Assembly (NCBI RefSeq): GCF_018446385.1
Contig: NC_055989.1
Coordinates: forward strand, 134,381,004 to 134,445,003
Length of the DNA: 64,000 bases
Direction: 5' to 3'
Source: Zingiber officinale
Taxonomy: Eukaryota > Streptophyta > Magnoliopsida > Zingiberales > Zingiberaceae
Shown: piece after piece, positions 33,380 through 44,157 of the stretch
Layout: each line of letters begins with the position of its first letter
Numbering within the stretch: position 1 is the stretch's first letter
Position numbers and translations under genes: made by a program
Notes under the pieces: model-generated
Databases searched by the model: none
Seen by the model: only the letters and a program-made list of their open reading frames with translations
What the model was told of the DNA's origin: nothing

Positions 33380-36300
33380 TTATTTGTGCTTCGATCGGCG
33401 GTTAGTCCTCCTAAAGCGTCCTGGCTCTAATACCACTTGTTGGGACGCATTGGCCGACTAGAAAGGGGGTTGAATAGCCTGTCCAAATAAAAACAAACTA
33501 CCCTTCACGGACTTTCAAAGAAACACGTGCATAAATTAAATAAAGAACTAGAAAAGTAGAGGCACCAGAATTTTGACTTGTTTACAATCGGGGAGATTGT
33601 TAATCCAAGGAATGAACTGCACTAGTATCTCCTTCTGGCAGAGAAATCTCTTACATCAATGACGTACAAAAATTGAAGCTAAACTAAAAGTGGAAGTGTA
33701 CAAGTGTTAGTTTGCTAATTGCTTGAATAAATTGAAAAGCTTCTGGATCAAGGCTGTATTTATAGCCTTGGTCAGGGCGCCTGGAGGGTTCCAGGTGACT
33801 GGGAAGGAGATAAAACTTTATCCCTTTCTTATAGATCGCGTTTAATCGTGATCTGGATGAAATCTCGATCCGGGCGCCTCGGACTAGTCCAAGCGCCCAG
33901 AATGGTTCCAGGCGCTCGGACCAAGAAAGTCAACAATATTGACTTTTTTGGTCCAGGCCCTCTGCTCCAGTTCAGCTCGCCTCGGTCCGGGTCTTCTGCT
34001 CCGGCTCCGCTTGCTTGGGTGATCTCGACCATCCGGAATAAGGCTTACCCGAACCCAACTTCCAGCCTCGAGCAACCTTCCGCTCCGGCTTCTCGTCCCT
34101 TGAAAACGTTGCACGCCTCTTTCTCGTCCGCCCGTGTATTCTTCCGAGGCACCTCGTCCCTCGGACGCACCGAGCCCGTCAGCTCTCTCCCGTACCGTCC
34201 TTCTCGCTAGTTGAGTCTTTTGCTCGACCCCCTGTGCTCCTAAGCACACTTAGACACAAGGTTAAAACACCACAAGACCTAACTTAACTTGTTGATCACA
34301 TCAAAATAACCTTGGGGTTCCAACACATGCTTGACTAAAAAATTAACTAAGTCTAATATCTAAGTCAAATCACTCCAAAAGGAAGTAAATCCCTTGAGGA
34401 GAGGACTAGCCCAAGTTCTTCAACTAACAAGTTCAGGATGAACCTCAACTCAAGTCTAGAAACTTGAGGAAGAGAATTTCTACTTTGAAAACTCAAGTTG
34501 AAGAACTTAAGAGATTGTTGAAATAATTCACTTTGGGCTCCACGTACCTTAACATGATACATGGAACTCAAAGAGTCGTATACAACAAATCCAGACTCGA
34601 ATATAAAGCTAAGACTCGATTCAAAACATACTTGCAAATTGAAAGTGGAGATTAGCTATTTAAGAAGAAATGTAAGCCTTGGAAAAGAATGGTACATGGG
34701 AAAATCTAGAACTGCCTAATGGGAAAAAAAACTAGTGGGATGCAAGTGGGTATTCACGGTCAAATTCAATGTTGATGGTAGTGTTAACCGATACAAAGCA
34801 AGGCTCATTGCTAAAGGTTTCATTCAAACATATGGTTTAGACTACAAGGAAACATTTTCTCTTGTACTTAAACTCAATTTAATTTGAGTTCTCTTATCAC
34901 TATCAACAAATCTTGATTGACCTCTTCAACAGTAAGATATAAAAAATATATTTTTAATTGAGATTTACATGAATAAGTGTATGGATCCTCCTCCACGTTT
35001 TGAGAAAGGGGATAATTTGGTGTTTAAATTGAGAAAATGACTTTATGGCTTGAAGCAATCACCAAGAGAATGGTTTGAAAAGTTTATTCGAGTTGTAAAA
35101 GGTAAAGAATTTCTCCAAGTGTGATCATATCATACTTTGTTTTACAAAAAATCTAAGAATGTGAGAAAATCCATTCTTATAGTATATGTGGATAATATAA
35201 ATATTATTGGTGATGATCATGTTGGTGCAATCGACCTCCAAGGTCTTGATATTTGTATGACAATATGTTTACTTGGAAAAGTTCAGTCAAGTCAAGATTG
35301 ATTGGATGGCTCGCACAGGGAAATGAGTTGGTGAGAAATCTAAGCAGATCAATATTGACCAGAGCTTGGCAGACAAGTGAAAAGTCTTGATAGGTCAAGA
35401 CTGACCTAGGCAAAGGCAAAGTTGAGTTAGGTCAAGGTTGATAGGATGACTGGCAAAGAGAAAGTCCAAGCAAGTTAAAGTTGACTAGATGCTTAGAAAG
35501 AGAAAAGTTCAGGTAGGTTAAGGGTGAGCGAATGTCTGAAAAAAGATAAAGTCCAAGCATAACAAGGTTGATCAGATGTCTAACAAAGGAAAAATGTCCA
35601 AGTAGCTCTAGGATGACTAAATGTCTAGCAAGGAAAACAACCCAAGCAGGTCAAGGATGATATGATGTTTAGCAAAGATAAAATTCTAGGAGAGTAAATC
35701 CTAGGTAGTCAGAAGTCTTAGAGGAATCAACTCTAAACAAATGTGATTGAAACAAGGTTTTCGATCGATCTCATGCGGTCAATCAAACCAGTGTATTTGA
35801 ATGACCGAAGCATAATATTTTATATTATTACTTCTATTCTATTGTGCTAATTTGGTGTAGCAAAAAAGTTTTAGTAGATCAGGTTGATCGGACACTAAGT
35901 AGAAGGAAGTCCAAATAGGTCAGTTAGACCATATGTTTAGCATGTAAGGTAAGTCTTTGAGAGACCTTCAATTTTGAAAGATAGAGAGGGTGCATCACAT
36001 TTGGGATAAACCTTATGTGTTGATCCTACTAAAGAAACCAACGAGGGTTTCTAAATCAAGATCAGACAGTTTTAACTGTCAAAATAATTTATGCATACAT
36101 ATTTGTTTCTAATTCTATTTACAAAACTATTATTATTATTGTATGCTAGCTTTGTTTTGTAGAAAAACAAAGTCTCTTGTGGCTAAAGGGCTCAATTGAT
36201 TAAGTAGGGTGGTTTAGTGGATCGATCCAAAGAGGATAAGCATAGATTAGTTTCGATCCAAGCTCAGAAGAAAACAAAAGTTTAGTTGACTAATCAGGAG

Positions 36301-36586
36301 GATCAATTGACCAAACACATATGGAAACTAAGAATTGGAATCGATCGGATCAATCAACAAAGGAATCCTTTGGAGTTCAGTTGATTGATTAGGTGGATCA
36401 GTTGAACAATCAAGTGGATCACACAAGATTGATCTAATTGGATCAGAGCAAGCAAAGAATGATCATGTTCAATCGACCTATCTAGAGGTTTAGTCAACCA
36501 AAAAATCTTGAAATTAAGCACGGACACAATGAGATTTGATTGGGTTCAGTCTACTGAACAAGGTGTTTAGTCGACCAGAAAAAGTG

Positions 36587-36593
36587 TATAAAA
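36587..36593 (+). promoter_or_regulatory. TATA box of the 35220 LTR
   Basis: TATAAAA followed by GAGCCTCGAG, the same context as at 17729. Confidence 0.55.
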
Positions 36594-37004
36594 GAGCCTC
36601 GAGATTTGATACTTAGAATAATAATTATGTAGTCCAACTCTTTTGTCTCGCTATTTGAAGCAAAGCTCTACAAGTCTATTGCACTAATTTACTCTCCAAC
36701 AACCAACGCCAAATTTTATTAAATTATTTCGGTAATGTTTATATTACTTGCATTTCATTTAAATAGATAGTAGTGTATTACTATTCTCTTTTTTCTTTTG
36801 TAGTAAGTTTTTCTCTTTCTTCAAAAGATTTTTAGAAGGAGAGCATTAGTGTATTTCCTGACTGAAAATGATCGAAGGGATCGTAAGCCTTGGAGTAATA
36901 GTCGCTGGATTGTGAACCAAGTAACCACCCAGGTTATTTGTCTTTTACTTTTTGTTGTGTTTCTGATCTTGAAATGTTTTTGTAAAAGAAAAGAAAGTTC
37001 TTAA

Positions 37005-37909
37005 TGTTGGGATCGGTTGGCCGGCTAGAAGGGGGGTTGAATAATCCTACACAAAATATAAAAAAATGAACCTTTCTCAGACTTAAAAGAACACTTGTAT
37101 AAAATAAAATAGAGAAATAAACTAAAAGACGAGACTCACAGATTTTACTTAGTTACAACCAGAGAAATTGTTAATCCAAGGAAATGAATCGTACTAAGTA
37201 TCTCCTTCAGACGGAGAAGCCTCTTACAGCAATGAAAGCACAAAAAGATGAAGCTAAACTAACAATGTGAAGCGCACAAGTGTTGGAACTCAAATTGTTT
37301 GTTGTTGTTAAGCTTCTAGACCAAGGTTGTATTTATAATCTTGGTCAGGGTGCCTGAAAGGGTTCCTAGCGCCTGGAGTGGGATAGATTTCTATTCCCGA
37401 CGCAATGGTCAATGTCCACGTCGATGTTGATAAAAGTTGGGTTTTAAGCGCCCGAAAGGGTTTTGGGCGCTCAGAATGGGTCCGGGCACCTGGACCCTCA
37501 AAGTCAACCCCGTTAACTTTTTCGGTCTAGGCCCTTTGCTCTAGTGCTGCTCGCCTTGGTCTGGATCTTCCGCTCCGGCTCCGCTCGCATGGGTGATTTC
37601 GGCCAACCGAAATAAGGCTCACCGAAACCCAATTTCGGCCTTCTCCTTGAGCAGACTTCTACTCCGACTTCTCGTCCCTCGAATGTCGCGTGCGTTCTTC
37701 TCATCCACCAGTGTACTCTTTCGCGACACCTCGTCCCTCAGACGCACCGAGCCCATCGACTCTCTCCTGTACCGTGTTTCTCGCTAGCCGCGTCTTCCGC
37801 TCGACTTCCTGTGCTCCTAAGCTCCTGCACACTTAGACACAGGGATCAAAATCAACATGACCTAACTTAACTTGTTTGATCACATCAAAATAACCTTTGG
37901 GTTCCAACA
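37005..37909 (-). mobile_element. Solo LTR of the gag-only family
   Basis: On the plus strand TGTTGGGATCGGTTGGCC...TTGGGTTCCAACA; on the minus strand TGTTGGAACC...CCCAACA. The perfect TSD CTTAA is at 37000-37004 and 37910-37914. It is 905 bp and collinear with the LTRs of the elements at 31396 and 44158. A GC-rich GCGCCCGAAAGGGTTTTGGGCGC imperfect hairpin is near 37448-37472. Confidence 0.9.
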
Positions 37910-38060
37910 CTTAAAACATGATATTCACACCCCCCCCCCCTCCTCTATCACATTCTTGGTCCTACAAACCATACCAATATAGAATCATTGAAAAAGTATT
38001 TGGTAAGTGAATTTGAATTAAAAGATTTAGATGCTTTCAAATACTTCTTAGGTATTGAAG

Positions 38061-39409
38061 TGTAGGATCGAACTCAACGCTAGAGGGGGTGGAGTGCGGG
38101 TGAATACGATTACAAATTTTATGAGTTAATATTTTCAAAAATAACTAAAATAATTGAATAAGCAAACTAGCATAGCAGAAATAAGAGTACTAACTTAGCA
38201 TAAATTCAATCAAGCAAAACAATGTAAGAATGCAAAATTTATTCATAGTCAATCAACCATAGCAGATATTAACACATACATTAATTATAAAATATGATTT
38301 TTATTTCTAATTTATCTTTTCCAGAAAGCTTTTGGAGTGGAGAAATCTTATAGAAAAGAATCTAAAAATTAAGCACGCAATAAACACACAAGTATAACAA
38401 CAATAAGGAAATAAAGATTATACTCTAGGTGTTATCATTTAGGAATTGAAGCGCAAAGCTGTAGGGTGTCGTAGTCACAGCATAGAAAGCACGAGAGCAT
38501 AAAGAGCATGAGCACATAAAGGATTGAATGAATGACTGATCTAAAAGCTCTACCTCGAGTCCCTTTATATAGCCTTCTTCTGTTGCTAACGTGCAAACTT
38601 CGATCGATCTAAGACTCCCTGGAAGCCTGTAAGATGATGGCGTGACTACAACATCTATCAGTAGATAATGTTGTTTGCGTTCTCTGGTCGTTTGGAGAAG
38701 GGTCAAATATTATCTTGACCCGACTTGCTCAGATCGCTGGAACATCTTCTACTGATCGCCCGTACGCTTTGTTCGCCCCAAACTAGCTACTATCGCCTGG
38801 ATCCTCCAACTTTGCTTGTCGGAGTTATCACAAGACAATTGCTCGAACTCCTTCTGATCGACTAGAACCATTGAATTTTGCTTCCCTATAATTGTTATGC
38901 GTAATGAGTATGATAGAAAATTTTAAGTTACTTGCACTTATATGGCTAGATGTTCAACTCCCAATTGACCTATCTAGTGTAAGTTGTCAAACTTCAGCTC
39001 CCAACTGATTCCACTTAAAGTTGTCTACTAAGCCTTTAGCTCCCATTTGACTCCACTTGGACTTTTCTGCCAAGCCTTTAGCTCCTAGCTAACTCAATTT
39101 GGACTTGTTTGTTAAGCTTTTAGCCTCCAGCTGACTTAACTTGGACTTCATCCACATATTTTCCAACTAGGACTTTCTTGCTTGGTTCTCAACCAAGACT
39201 TAGCTCCTCCTTGATTCCTAATCAGGACTTTAATTTTCTTGCTCCACTAAGACTTAATCATTGTCTGATTCTCAACCAGGACTTCACAATCTGTCAAGTA
39301 ACTTGCTCCTACACAGTTGACATAAACTCATTAGATCTCAACAAATCTAACTTTAACCTTAGTCATACATCAAAATTTTAGGTTTAATGTTGTGCTATCA
39401 GCACCAATA
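38061..39409 (-). mobile_element. Solo LTR (reverse) in the copia RT gene
   Basis: Plus strand TGTAGGATCGAACTC...GCACCAATA; on the minus strand it starts TATTGGTGC (first TG decayed) and ends GATCCTACA. Flanks TGAAG (38056-38060) and GGAAG (39410-39414) differ by one base. Removing it rejoins FLGIEV-ARSNA. It is the same family as 13052-14357. A reverse TATA box (CTATATAAAG) lies near 38569-38578. The minus frame 38425-38706 is not a gene. Confidence 0.85.
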
Positions 39410-40200
39410 GGAAGTTGCTCGAAGTAATGCAAGAATTGTTGTTTCTCAAAGAAAATATATACTTGATCTTTTAAGAGAGACAAGTATGTTGGGGTGTAAA
39501 CTAGCTGAGATGCCTATGAAGCCTAATGTTAATCTTGGGTTTGAAGGTGAAAAGGAGGTTTATTTAGAGCAATATCAAAGACTCGTTGGTAATCTTATTT
39601 ATCAATCACATACTCATCCTTATATAGCCTTTGTTGTAAGTATTAATAGTTAATTTATGTATTTTCCTAAGGAATGACTTTTTAAGACGGTCGGTAAAAT
39701 TTTTAAGATATCTAAAAAGCACCTCTAGAAAAGGTTTATTTTTCAAGAAAAGAGATCATAGAATGGCAGAAGTTTATACTGATTTTGATTGGGAAGATTC
39801 TTCTATAGACAGAAAATCAATTTCATGATATTGTACATATGTTTGGAGCAACTTAGTGATATGGAGAAGCAAAAACAACTAGTAGTGGCTTGAAACAACG
39901 CAGAAGTATAATTTCGAACACTTGCACATGGGATATATGAGGGTATATGACTTCAGATATTACTAGAAGAATTGAAGTTCTCTAATGGCTCTCCTATGAT
40001 ATTTTATTATGATAATAAAGTAGCTATTAGCATTGCTCACAATCCAATTAGTCACGATAGAACAAAGCACGTAAAAGTGGATCCCCATTTTATCAAAAAA
40101 AAAAAATTGATAAAGAAATTATTCGCATGATATACATTCCAATTAAGAAGCATAGTGTAGACATCATTAACAAAAAGTCTTCAAAAGTCCATCTTTGAAA

Positions 40201-41348
40201 ATATGATAAACAAGCGTAGGTCGTCTCAACTATTCTGGAGGCCCGGGCTGAAAAAAAAAAATTAAAGCCTTAATATTTTTTTAAAAAATAAATATTAAAA
40301 ATATTATTAGAGACTTCTAATTTTATTAGTAAAATTTAAAAGAACAAATTTATACATTACCAATGATTATTTATACAATCGAAAGGAGTGACCAACTAGG
40401 TCACATAGTAATAATTTTATCTTATATCAAACCTCACTTTTTTATTAGTAAAATTTATAAAAAATAAAAAATATTTTATATTAACTAATTTGACAATGAT
40501 TAATAAATTATTATAATATTATTAATATACATTTTAATTATTATTTTTTTAAAAAAATATTAATTAATTTTAACTTCGATGAAAGTAAGTCTTGACGTAA
40601 CGGTAAAAACTATTATTGTATGACCTAAATGTAATAGCATTCGAGTAATAGTCTAGTAGATATAGATACTGTGTACAATAGACTCTTTCTTAGGATCCCA
40701 CATTGGCAAGACCTTCATGAACCAAGCTGTCTTTTATCAATTTTAACTTGGATAAATCATCAATTAAATTATTTAGTCAAAAATATTTAGCTAGTAAATA
40801 TCGACGAAAAATTATTAAAAAAAAAGGTGTGTATAATAACTCATAAAGAGCAAGGACACAATAATAATAGTAAAAATAATAATAATAAAGGATCAGAAAG
40901 AAAAGTAAAATTTAGAGAGAAATAATAGCACAATGTTAAATATGCTTTTGAAAGACTTTCAAAAGTATTTTTATAAAAAAAATATTAATTAAGTATAACA
41001 TTTTTAATTTATTAACTAGACTTAATTTTAATTATTAAATTAAATTTTTATCAGTAAAAAATTAAAAACTATGAGTCAAATTTTAATAAAAAATAAAAAA
41101 AAAATTATCAACCAAATTTAACTTTAATATTAAACAATTAAAATTATCAATCAAATCTAATAGAAGTAAAAAAAATAAAAATTTAACTTTAATCTATAAA
41201 AAATAAAAATTTATTAGTTAAATCTAAAAATTAAAAATTATTGACCAAATATAATTTAGCTAGTAAAAAATTTAAAATATCGATGAAAATAAATCTTGAC
41301 TAAAATTTATTTTAGTTATAATTTTAAATATTTAATATCCAAATTAAT

Positions 41349-41351
<3 letters not shown>
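40201..41351. other. AT-rich remnant, no gene seen
   Basis: Strongly AT-rich, with phrases of the kind 'aaaatttaattattaaat' repeated many times from about 40430. No family recognised. Confidence 0.4.

Positions 41352-41394
<43 letters not shown>
41352..41394. repeat. (TA)n microsatellite
   Basis: About 21 uninterrupted TA units immediately left of the hairpin-ended element. A shorter TA-rich run flanks the other side (about 42052-42075). Confidence 0.95.
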
Positions 41395-41397
<3 letters not shown>

Positions 41398-41403
41398 GAT
41401 TCG

Positions 41404-42046
41404 GATATCCTACGCGCCCGCACAATGCACGATTGTGCGCGCGCGTAGGATATCAGGTTTTAGTTTTTTTAAAAAAAATTTGAATTAAAACAAATAATTA
41501 AATTATTTTTTTAAAATTTTATTTTTAGGGTTCAGGCTTTTGGGTTATAGTATCAAAGTTTTTTTTTTTTTTAGATTTTACCTCTAGGTTTAGGTTTTGG
41601 GTTATAATATCAAAGTTATTTAGGGTTCAGGCTTTGGGTTATAGTATAAAAACTATTTTTTTTAGATTTTACCTCTGGGGTTCAGACTTTGGGTTATAGT
41701 ATCAAAGTTATTTTTTTTTTTAGATTTTACCTCTAGGGTTCAGGCTTTGGGTTATAATATCAAAGCTATTTTTTTTTTTTTTGATTTTACCTCTGGGGTT
41801 CAGGCTTCCTAATTAGGTTATAGTGTTTGGTTTTAAAAAAATTAAAATAAAATTAATTTAAATATTTATTGAGTATTGTAATACGTTGAGGGGATATATT
41901 AATGTATTAGAAAATTATATAAAGAAATGTTAATTTTTTTAATTGATTTTTTTAATTTAAAATATTAAAAAAAATCAAAAAATGGAAGAAAAAAAAAAAA
42001 CAAAGCTGTTGAAATCTGCGCGACGCGTACCGTCGCGCAGGATATC
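41404..42046. mobile_element. Hairpin-ended element in a TA tract (Micron-like or new)
   Basis: The left end is a 51-nt near-perfect hairpin (arms 41404-41426 and 41432-41454; 22 of 23 pairs; loop GCACG). The right end is a 10-bp perfect hairpin (42016-42025 / 42031-42040) followed by GATATC. Outermost sequences are inverted copies: GATATCCTACGCGC on the left and the complement of TCGCGCAGGATATC on the right (12 of 14). TA-rich sequence lies on both sides. The interior holds a minisatellite and AT-rich DNA, no gene. The setting resembles rice Micron elements, known from (TA)n tracts, but I cannot confirm homology. Confidence 0.6.
41517..41830. repeat. Minisatellite with telomere-like AGGGTTCAGG phrase
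   Basis: Five to six diverged units of about 40-60 bp with the consensus order: T run, AGATTTTACCTCTGGGG, TTCAGGCTTTGGGTTATAG, TATCAAAG. The variation between units is mostly in T-run length. It lies within the hairpin-ended element. Confidence 0.8.
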
Positions 42047-42178
42047 ACTTTTCTATATATATATTTATATTTATAATTTGATGGTCCTCAATATAATAGG
42101 GGTCTTAAGTATAGATCTTAATGACTTATGTCTTGAGCCGACCTAAATAAACGGAATGACAATGTTTACATTCCTGCT

Positions 42179-42400
42179 GCAAAAGGTTGGAACCGCCAAC
42201 CCAGCGGCCCCCTCAACCCGGCCCCACAAGTATGAGAGGGAGTAAATCACGGTGAATACGGGCCCAGCTATGACATGGTGGTCTCATGTGTTTAGCACGG
42301 ACAGATATTGATGTTATCGCATTTGCTACCGTAGACCCTCGACCTCTCGACTCATGCTGTAAGAATCCATGTCATAACCAGTTGATCCCGCCCGTGGGAC
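42179..42400 (-). mobile_element. SINE-like insertion with 21-bp TSD
   Basis: A 222-bp segment is flanked by perfect 21-bp direct repeats (42158-42178 and 42401-42421), the signature of LINE-type target-primed insertion. Read on the minus strand it begins GTCCCACGGGCGGGATC, with A-box-like TGGTTATGACATGG and B-box-like GAGGTCGAGGGT stretches; the other end is CCAACCTTTTGC. It is a different family from the SINE at 1270. Whether it is a SINE or another short retroposed transcript is not settled. Confidence 0.7.
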
Positions 42401-42421
42401 GACAATGTTTACATTCCTGCT

Positions 42422-43690
42422 TAAGTGAGTGGTGGAATATTCAAGATATTTAGCAGATTGGAGTACATAGTAAATCACTCTGTGTTGGAAGACGATGAAT
42501 TTATTTTCCTTTTTTATTTTTTTTAAGTAATTCTTTCCTTTATTCTTTTATTTTTTTTTATAACTAAATATTATGGCATGCATGCCTAGACCTATCGGGG
42601 CCTTAACCGATCCCGACCCATAACTGGGTCAATGGATCGGTTATTCGTTGACTATGTAACTAACTTGGTAAGGTGTGGGGCTGGTTAAGGATTAGGAGTC
42701 CTATAACCTTAGAACTGATGGTTTTTTTTATATAGATATAAATTGTTGGGGTTACGGCTCGAATATGGATTTCCCAGATGAGCATCAAATATCCTAACTA
42801 ATTACACTATAACTATTAATATTTTTATATATTAGTTAATTCTTTAATAACTAATTAATAATTTTCTTTTATTATATTATTATTTTTAATAATTATAATA
42901 AGAGTAAAAGAGATGCTCGTTTATTTGACGGTAAATAATTTCATGTGTTAGTTAATTAATTAATAATTTTTTTTGTTATATGATTATTCTTAATACTTAT
43001 GGTGGCAAATGATTTTATAATTTTATTTTTTTAATATAATAATTTCGAATCGTGTCGAACCAGGACTAACTTTGAATTAAATTATGAATCGACAGTTTCG
43101 AACCGTAAATTATAATTATCTTGGACGGTTAAAATTAGTGGTTGATCTATCAGAAACTATATAATTTCGAATCGTCAAATCGATAATTTCGAACCATCGA
43201 ATTGATGATTCCAAATAGTGGCATGGTCCAGCATGTCAAATCATTTTTCCTTTTTTTTTCCAGATAAAATTGTATATATGTGTTAAATTATTTAAATAAA
43301 ATACATGAATATTTCCTTGTAATAAATTTCGGATCTTTAGCTTCACCTTGATTTTGACTACCCGTTCTCAAGTCAGTCACCCTACCTAACCTTTAGTCTC
43401 TAAGCCTCTCCTAGATTCGAGCTTCCCTTGAGTTCCAGAGCCACTTGATCCAAATTACCTATATTGAGCTCCAAGTCCATCTAACACCACCATGTAGGTT
43501 TATCCAATCACTATAGTCTCACTAACAACAACGAAATAATTATTTTTCCAACTTCTAATCTATACCAATAGAACATCAACTTAGTATTCCATCCAAGATG
43601 AAAAATAACGTTAACAAGAAAGCTACTCAAATTTGGTATCTTTTAGTGAAAAACAGAAACATGCAGTGCCCAATGAAACTCAATTATGAA
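42422..43690. other. Intergenic DNA with a TTTCGAATCGTC repeat
   Basis: No gene seen. At about 43045-43210 the phrases TTTCGAATCGT, TTTCGAACCG and TTTCGAACCATCGAA recur five or six times in a loose tandem. At 42600-42700 a GATCGG-rich stretch may be a further decayed repeat. Confidence 0.4.
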
Positions 43691-44157
43691 TTTGATACTT
43701 ATCTTGTCCGAAATCGAACAGCCGGAAAATCGGGGATGTGGCGCTCACATTGATCTCCTGTAGACTTCGCTCGGACCTACAATATAAACTACGTTAGTGC
43801 TGAGCCAGAGAAGGTCATTTGTGTCGAGCCAGGGAAGGGGTCTTGGCGTTGGCCCTTCGACACTCAAGTCAGTCACTGGCGATGAAGTGGAAAGCGGAGC
43901 AACAAGAAGACTGTAGCATAAAAAGTGAATATCGCATACCTCCGCCGATACTTGGACTCCCCTTTATATAGAGCGTCGGTAACGCGCGGACACGCTTCCC
44001 AAGGCGGGCATGCTTCTCAAAGTTTTCCCTAAAAAGACTTGCCGGTAAAGTGTCCCTAACACAGTACCTTAACGGGCCGAGCATATTTCGAAGTGACGGT
44101 GAAAGCTTCCGTCGTACGATTTTCTGGTTGTCCATACCCGATGTCAGCGGCACCAAC

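Larger units (their letters stand above)
31396..34325 (-). mobile_element. Gag-only LTR element 1 (TR-GAG-like)
   Basis: Minus orientation. The right (5') LTR is 33438-34325 (888 bp; TGTTGGAACC...CCCAACA on the minus strand). The left (3') LTR starts at plus position 31396 but is cut off near 32195, lacking its last ~130 bp and the purine-tract region. The perfect TSD CATGC (31391-31395, 34326-34330) shows the outer ends are original. A primer site (TGGTATTAGAGCC, minus, 33435-33423) follows the 5' LTR. The only coding content is Gag; there is no protease, RT or integrase. This matches the known terminal-repeat-with-GAG class of non-autonomous elements. Its family members here are 37005-37909 and 44158-47678. 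Confidence 0.88.
30380..34520 (+). pseudogene. Ty1/copia gag, split by a gag-only element
   Basis: The plus strand carries a UBN2-type Gag: KVEDKATQNLQCTL, GPFISVNDLWDKLVKLHEGT and TLKAFLRNTLWTSMIDAYKVSRDL from about 30384 to 30750, in several frames. A zinc-knuckle position at 31072-31113 has tyrosine at all four ligand sites (YYGYNQKGYFKAKY). An acidic stretch (EESDEEEQTQTSFLALMARKQ, 31185-31250) and the 31234-31395 frame follow. The sequence is cut by the 31396-34325 element and resumes after it in coiled-coil-like, Lys/Glu-rich text to about 34520. Dead by stops and frameshifts. Confidence 0.75.
35220..37966 (+). mobile_element. Solo LTR (forward) carrying a nested solo LTR
   Basis: TGTTGGTGCAATCGACC...TTGGTCCTACA. 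It shares start, internal phrases ('gatcaggttgatcggacactaagtaga'-type), TATA box and end with the 14649 LTR. Flanks read GATCA (35215-35219) and AACCA (37967-37971), a TSD with two transitions. It sits between the GDDH and IESLKK codons of the copia RT. Net length without the nested 905-bp LTR is about 1.84 kb. Confidence 0.82.
34650..40200 (+). pseudogene. Ty1/copia RT and RNase H, split by two LTR insertions
   Basis: Copia pol text runs in order over several frames: [18 protein letters not shown] near 34676-34728, then [11 protein letters not shown], the [11 protein letters not shown] block, MNKCMDPPPRFEKGDNLVFKL and LYGLKQSPREWF near 34790-35075, and the catalytic-loop region YVDNINIIGDDH near 35184-35220 (the usual YVDD is here YVDN). 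After the insertion at 35220-37966 comes IESLKKYLVSEFELKDL and KYFLGIEV (37988-38060). After the insertion at 38061-39409 it goes on with ARSNARIVVSQRKYILDLL, LVGNLIYQSHTHPYIAF and the RNase H end YDNKVAISIAHNPISHDRTK near 40005-40065. Protease and integrase are missing between gag and RT. Many stops. Confidence 0.88.

Noticed and set aside
42590..42780. Possible further tRNA-like retroposon near GGTTACGGCTCGAATATGG
   Set aside because: A B-box-like string alone, with no A box, tail or TSD.
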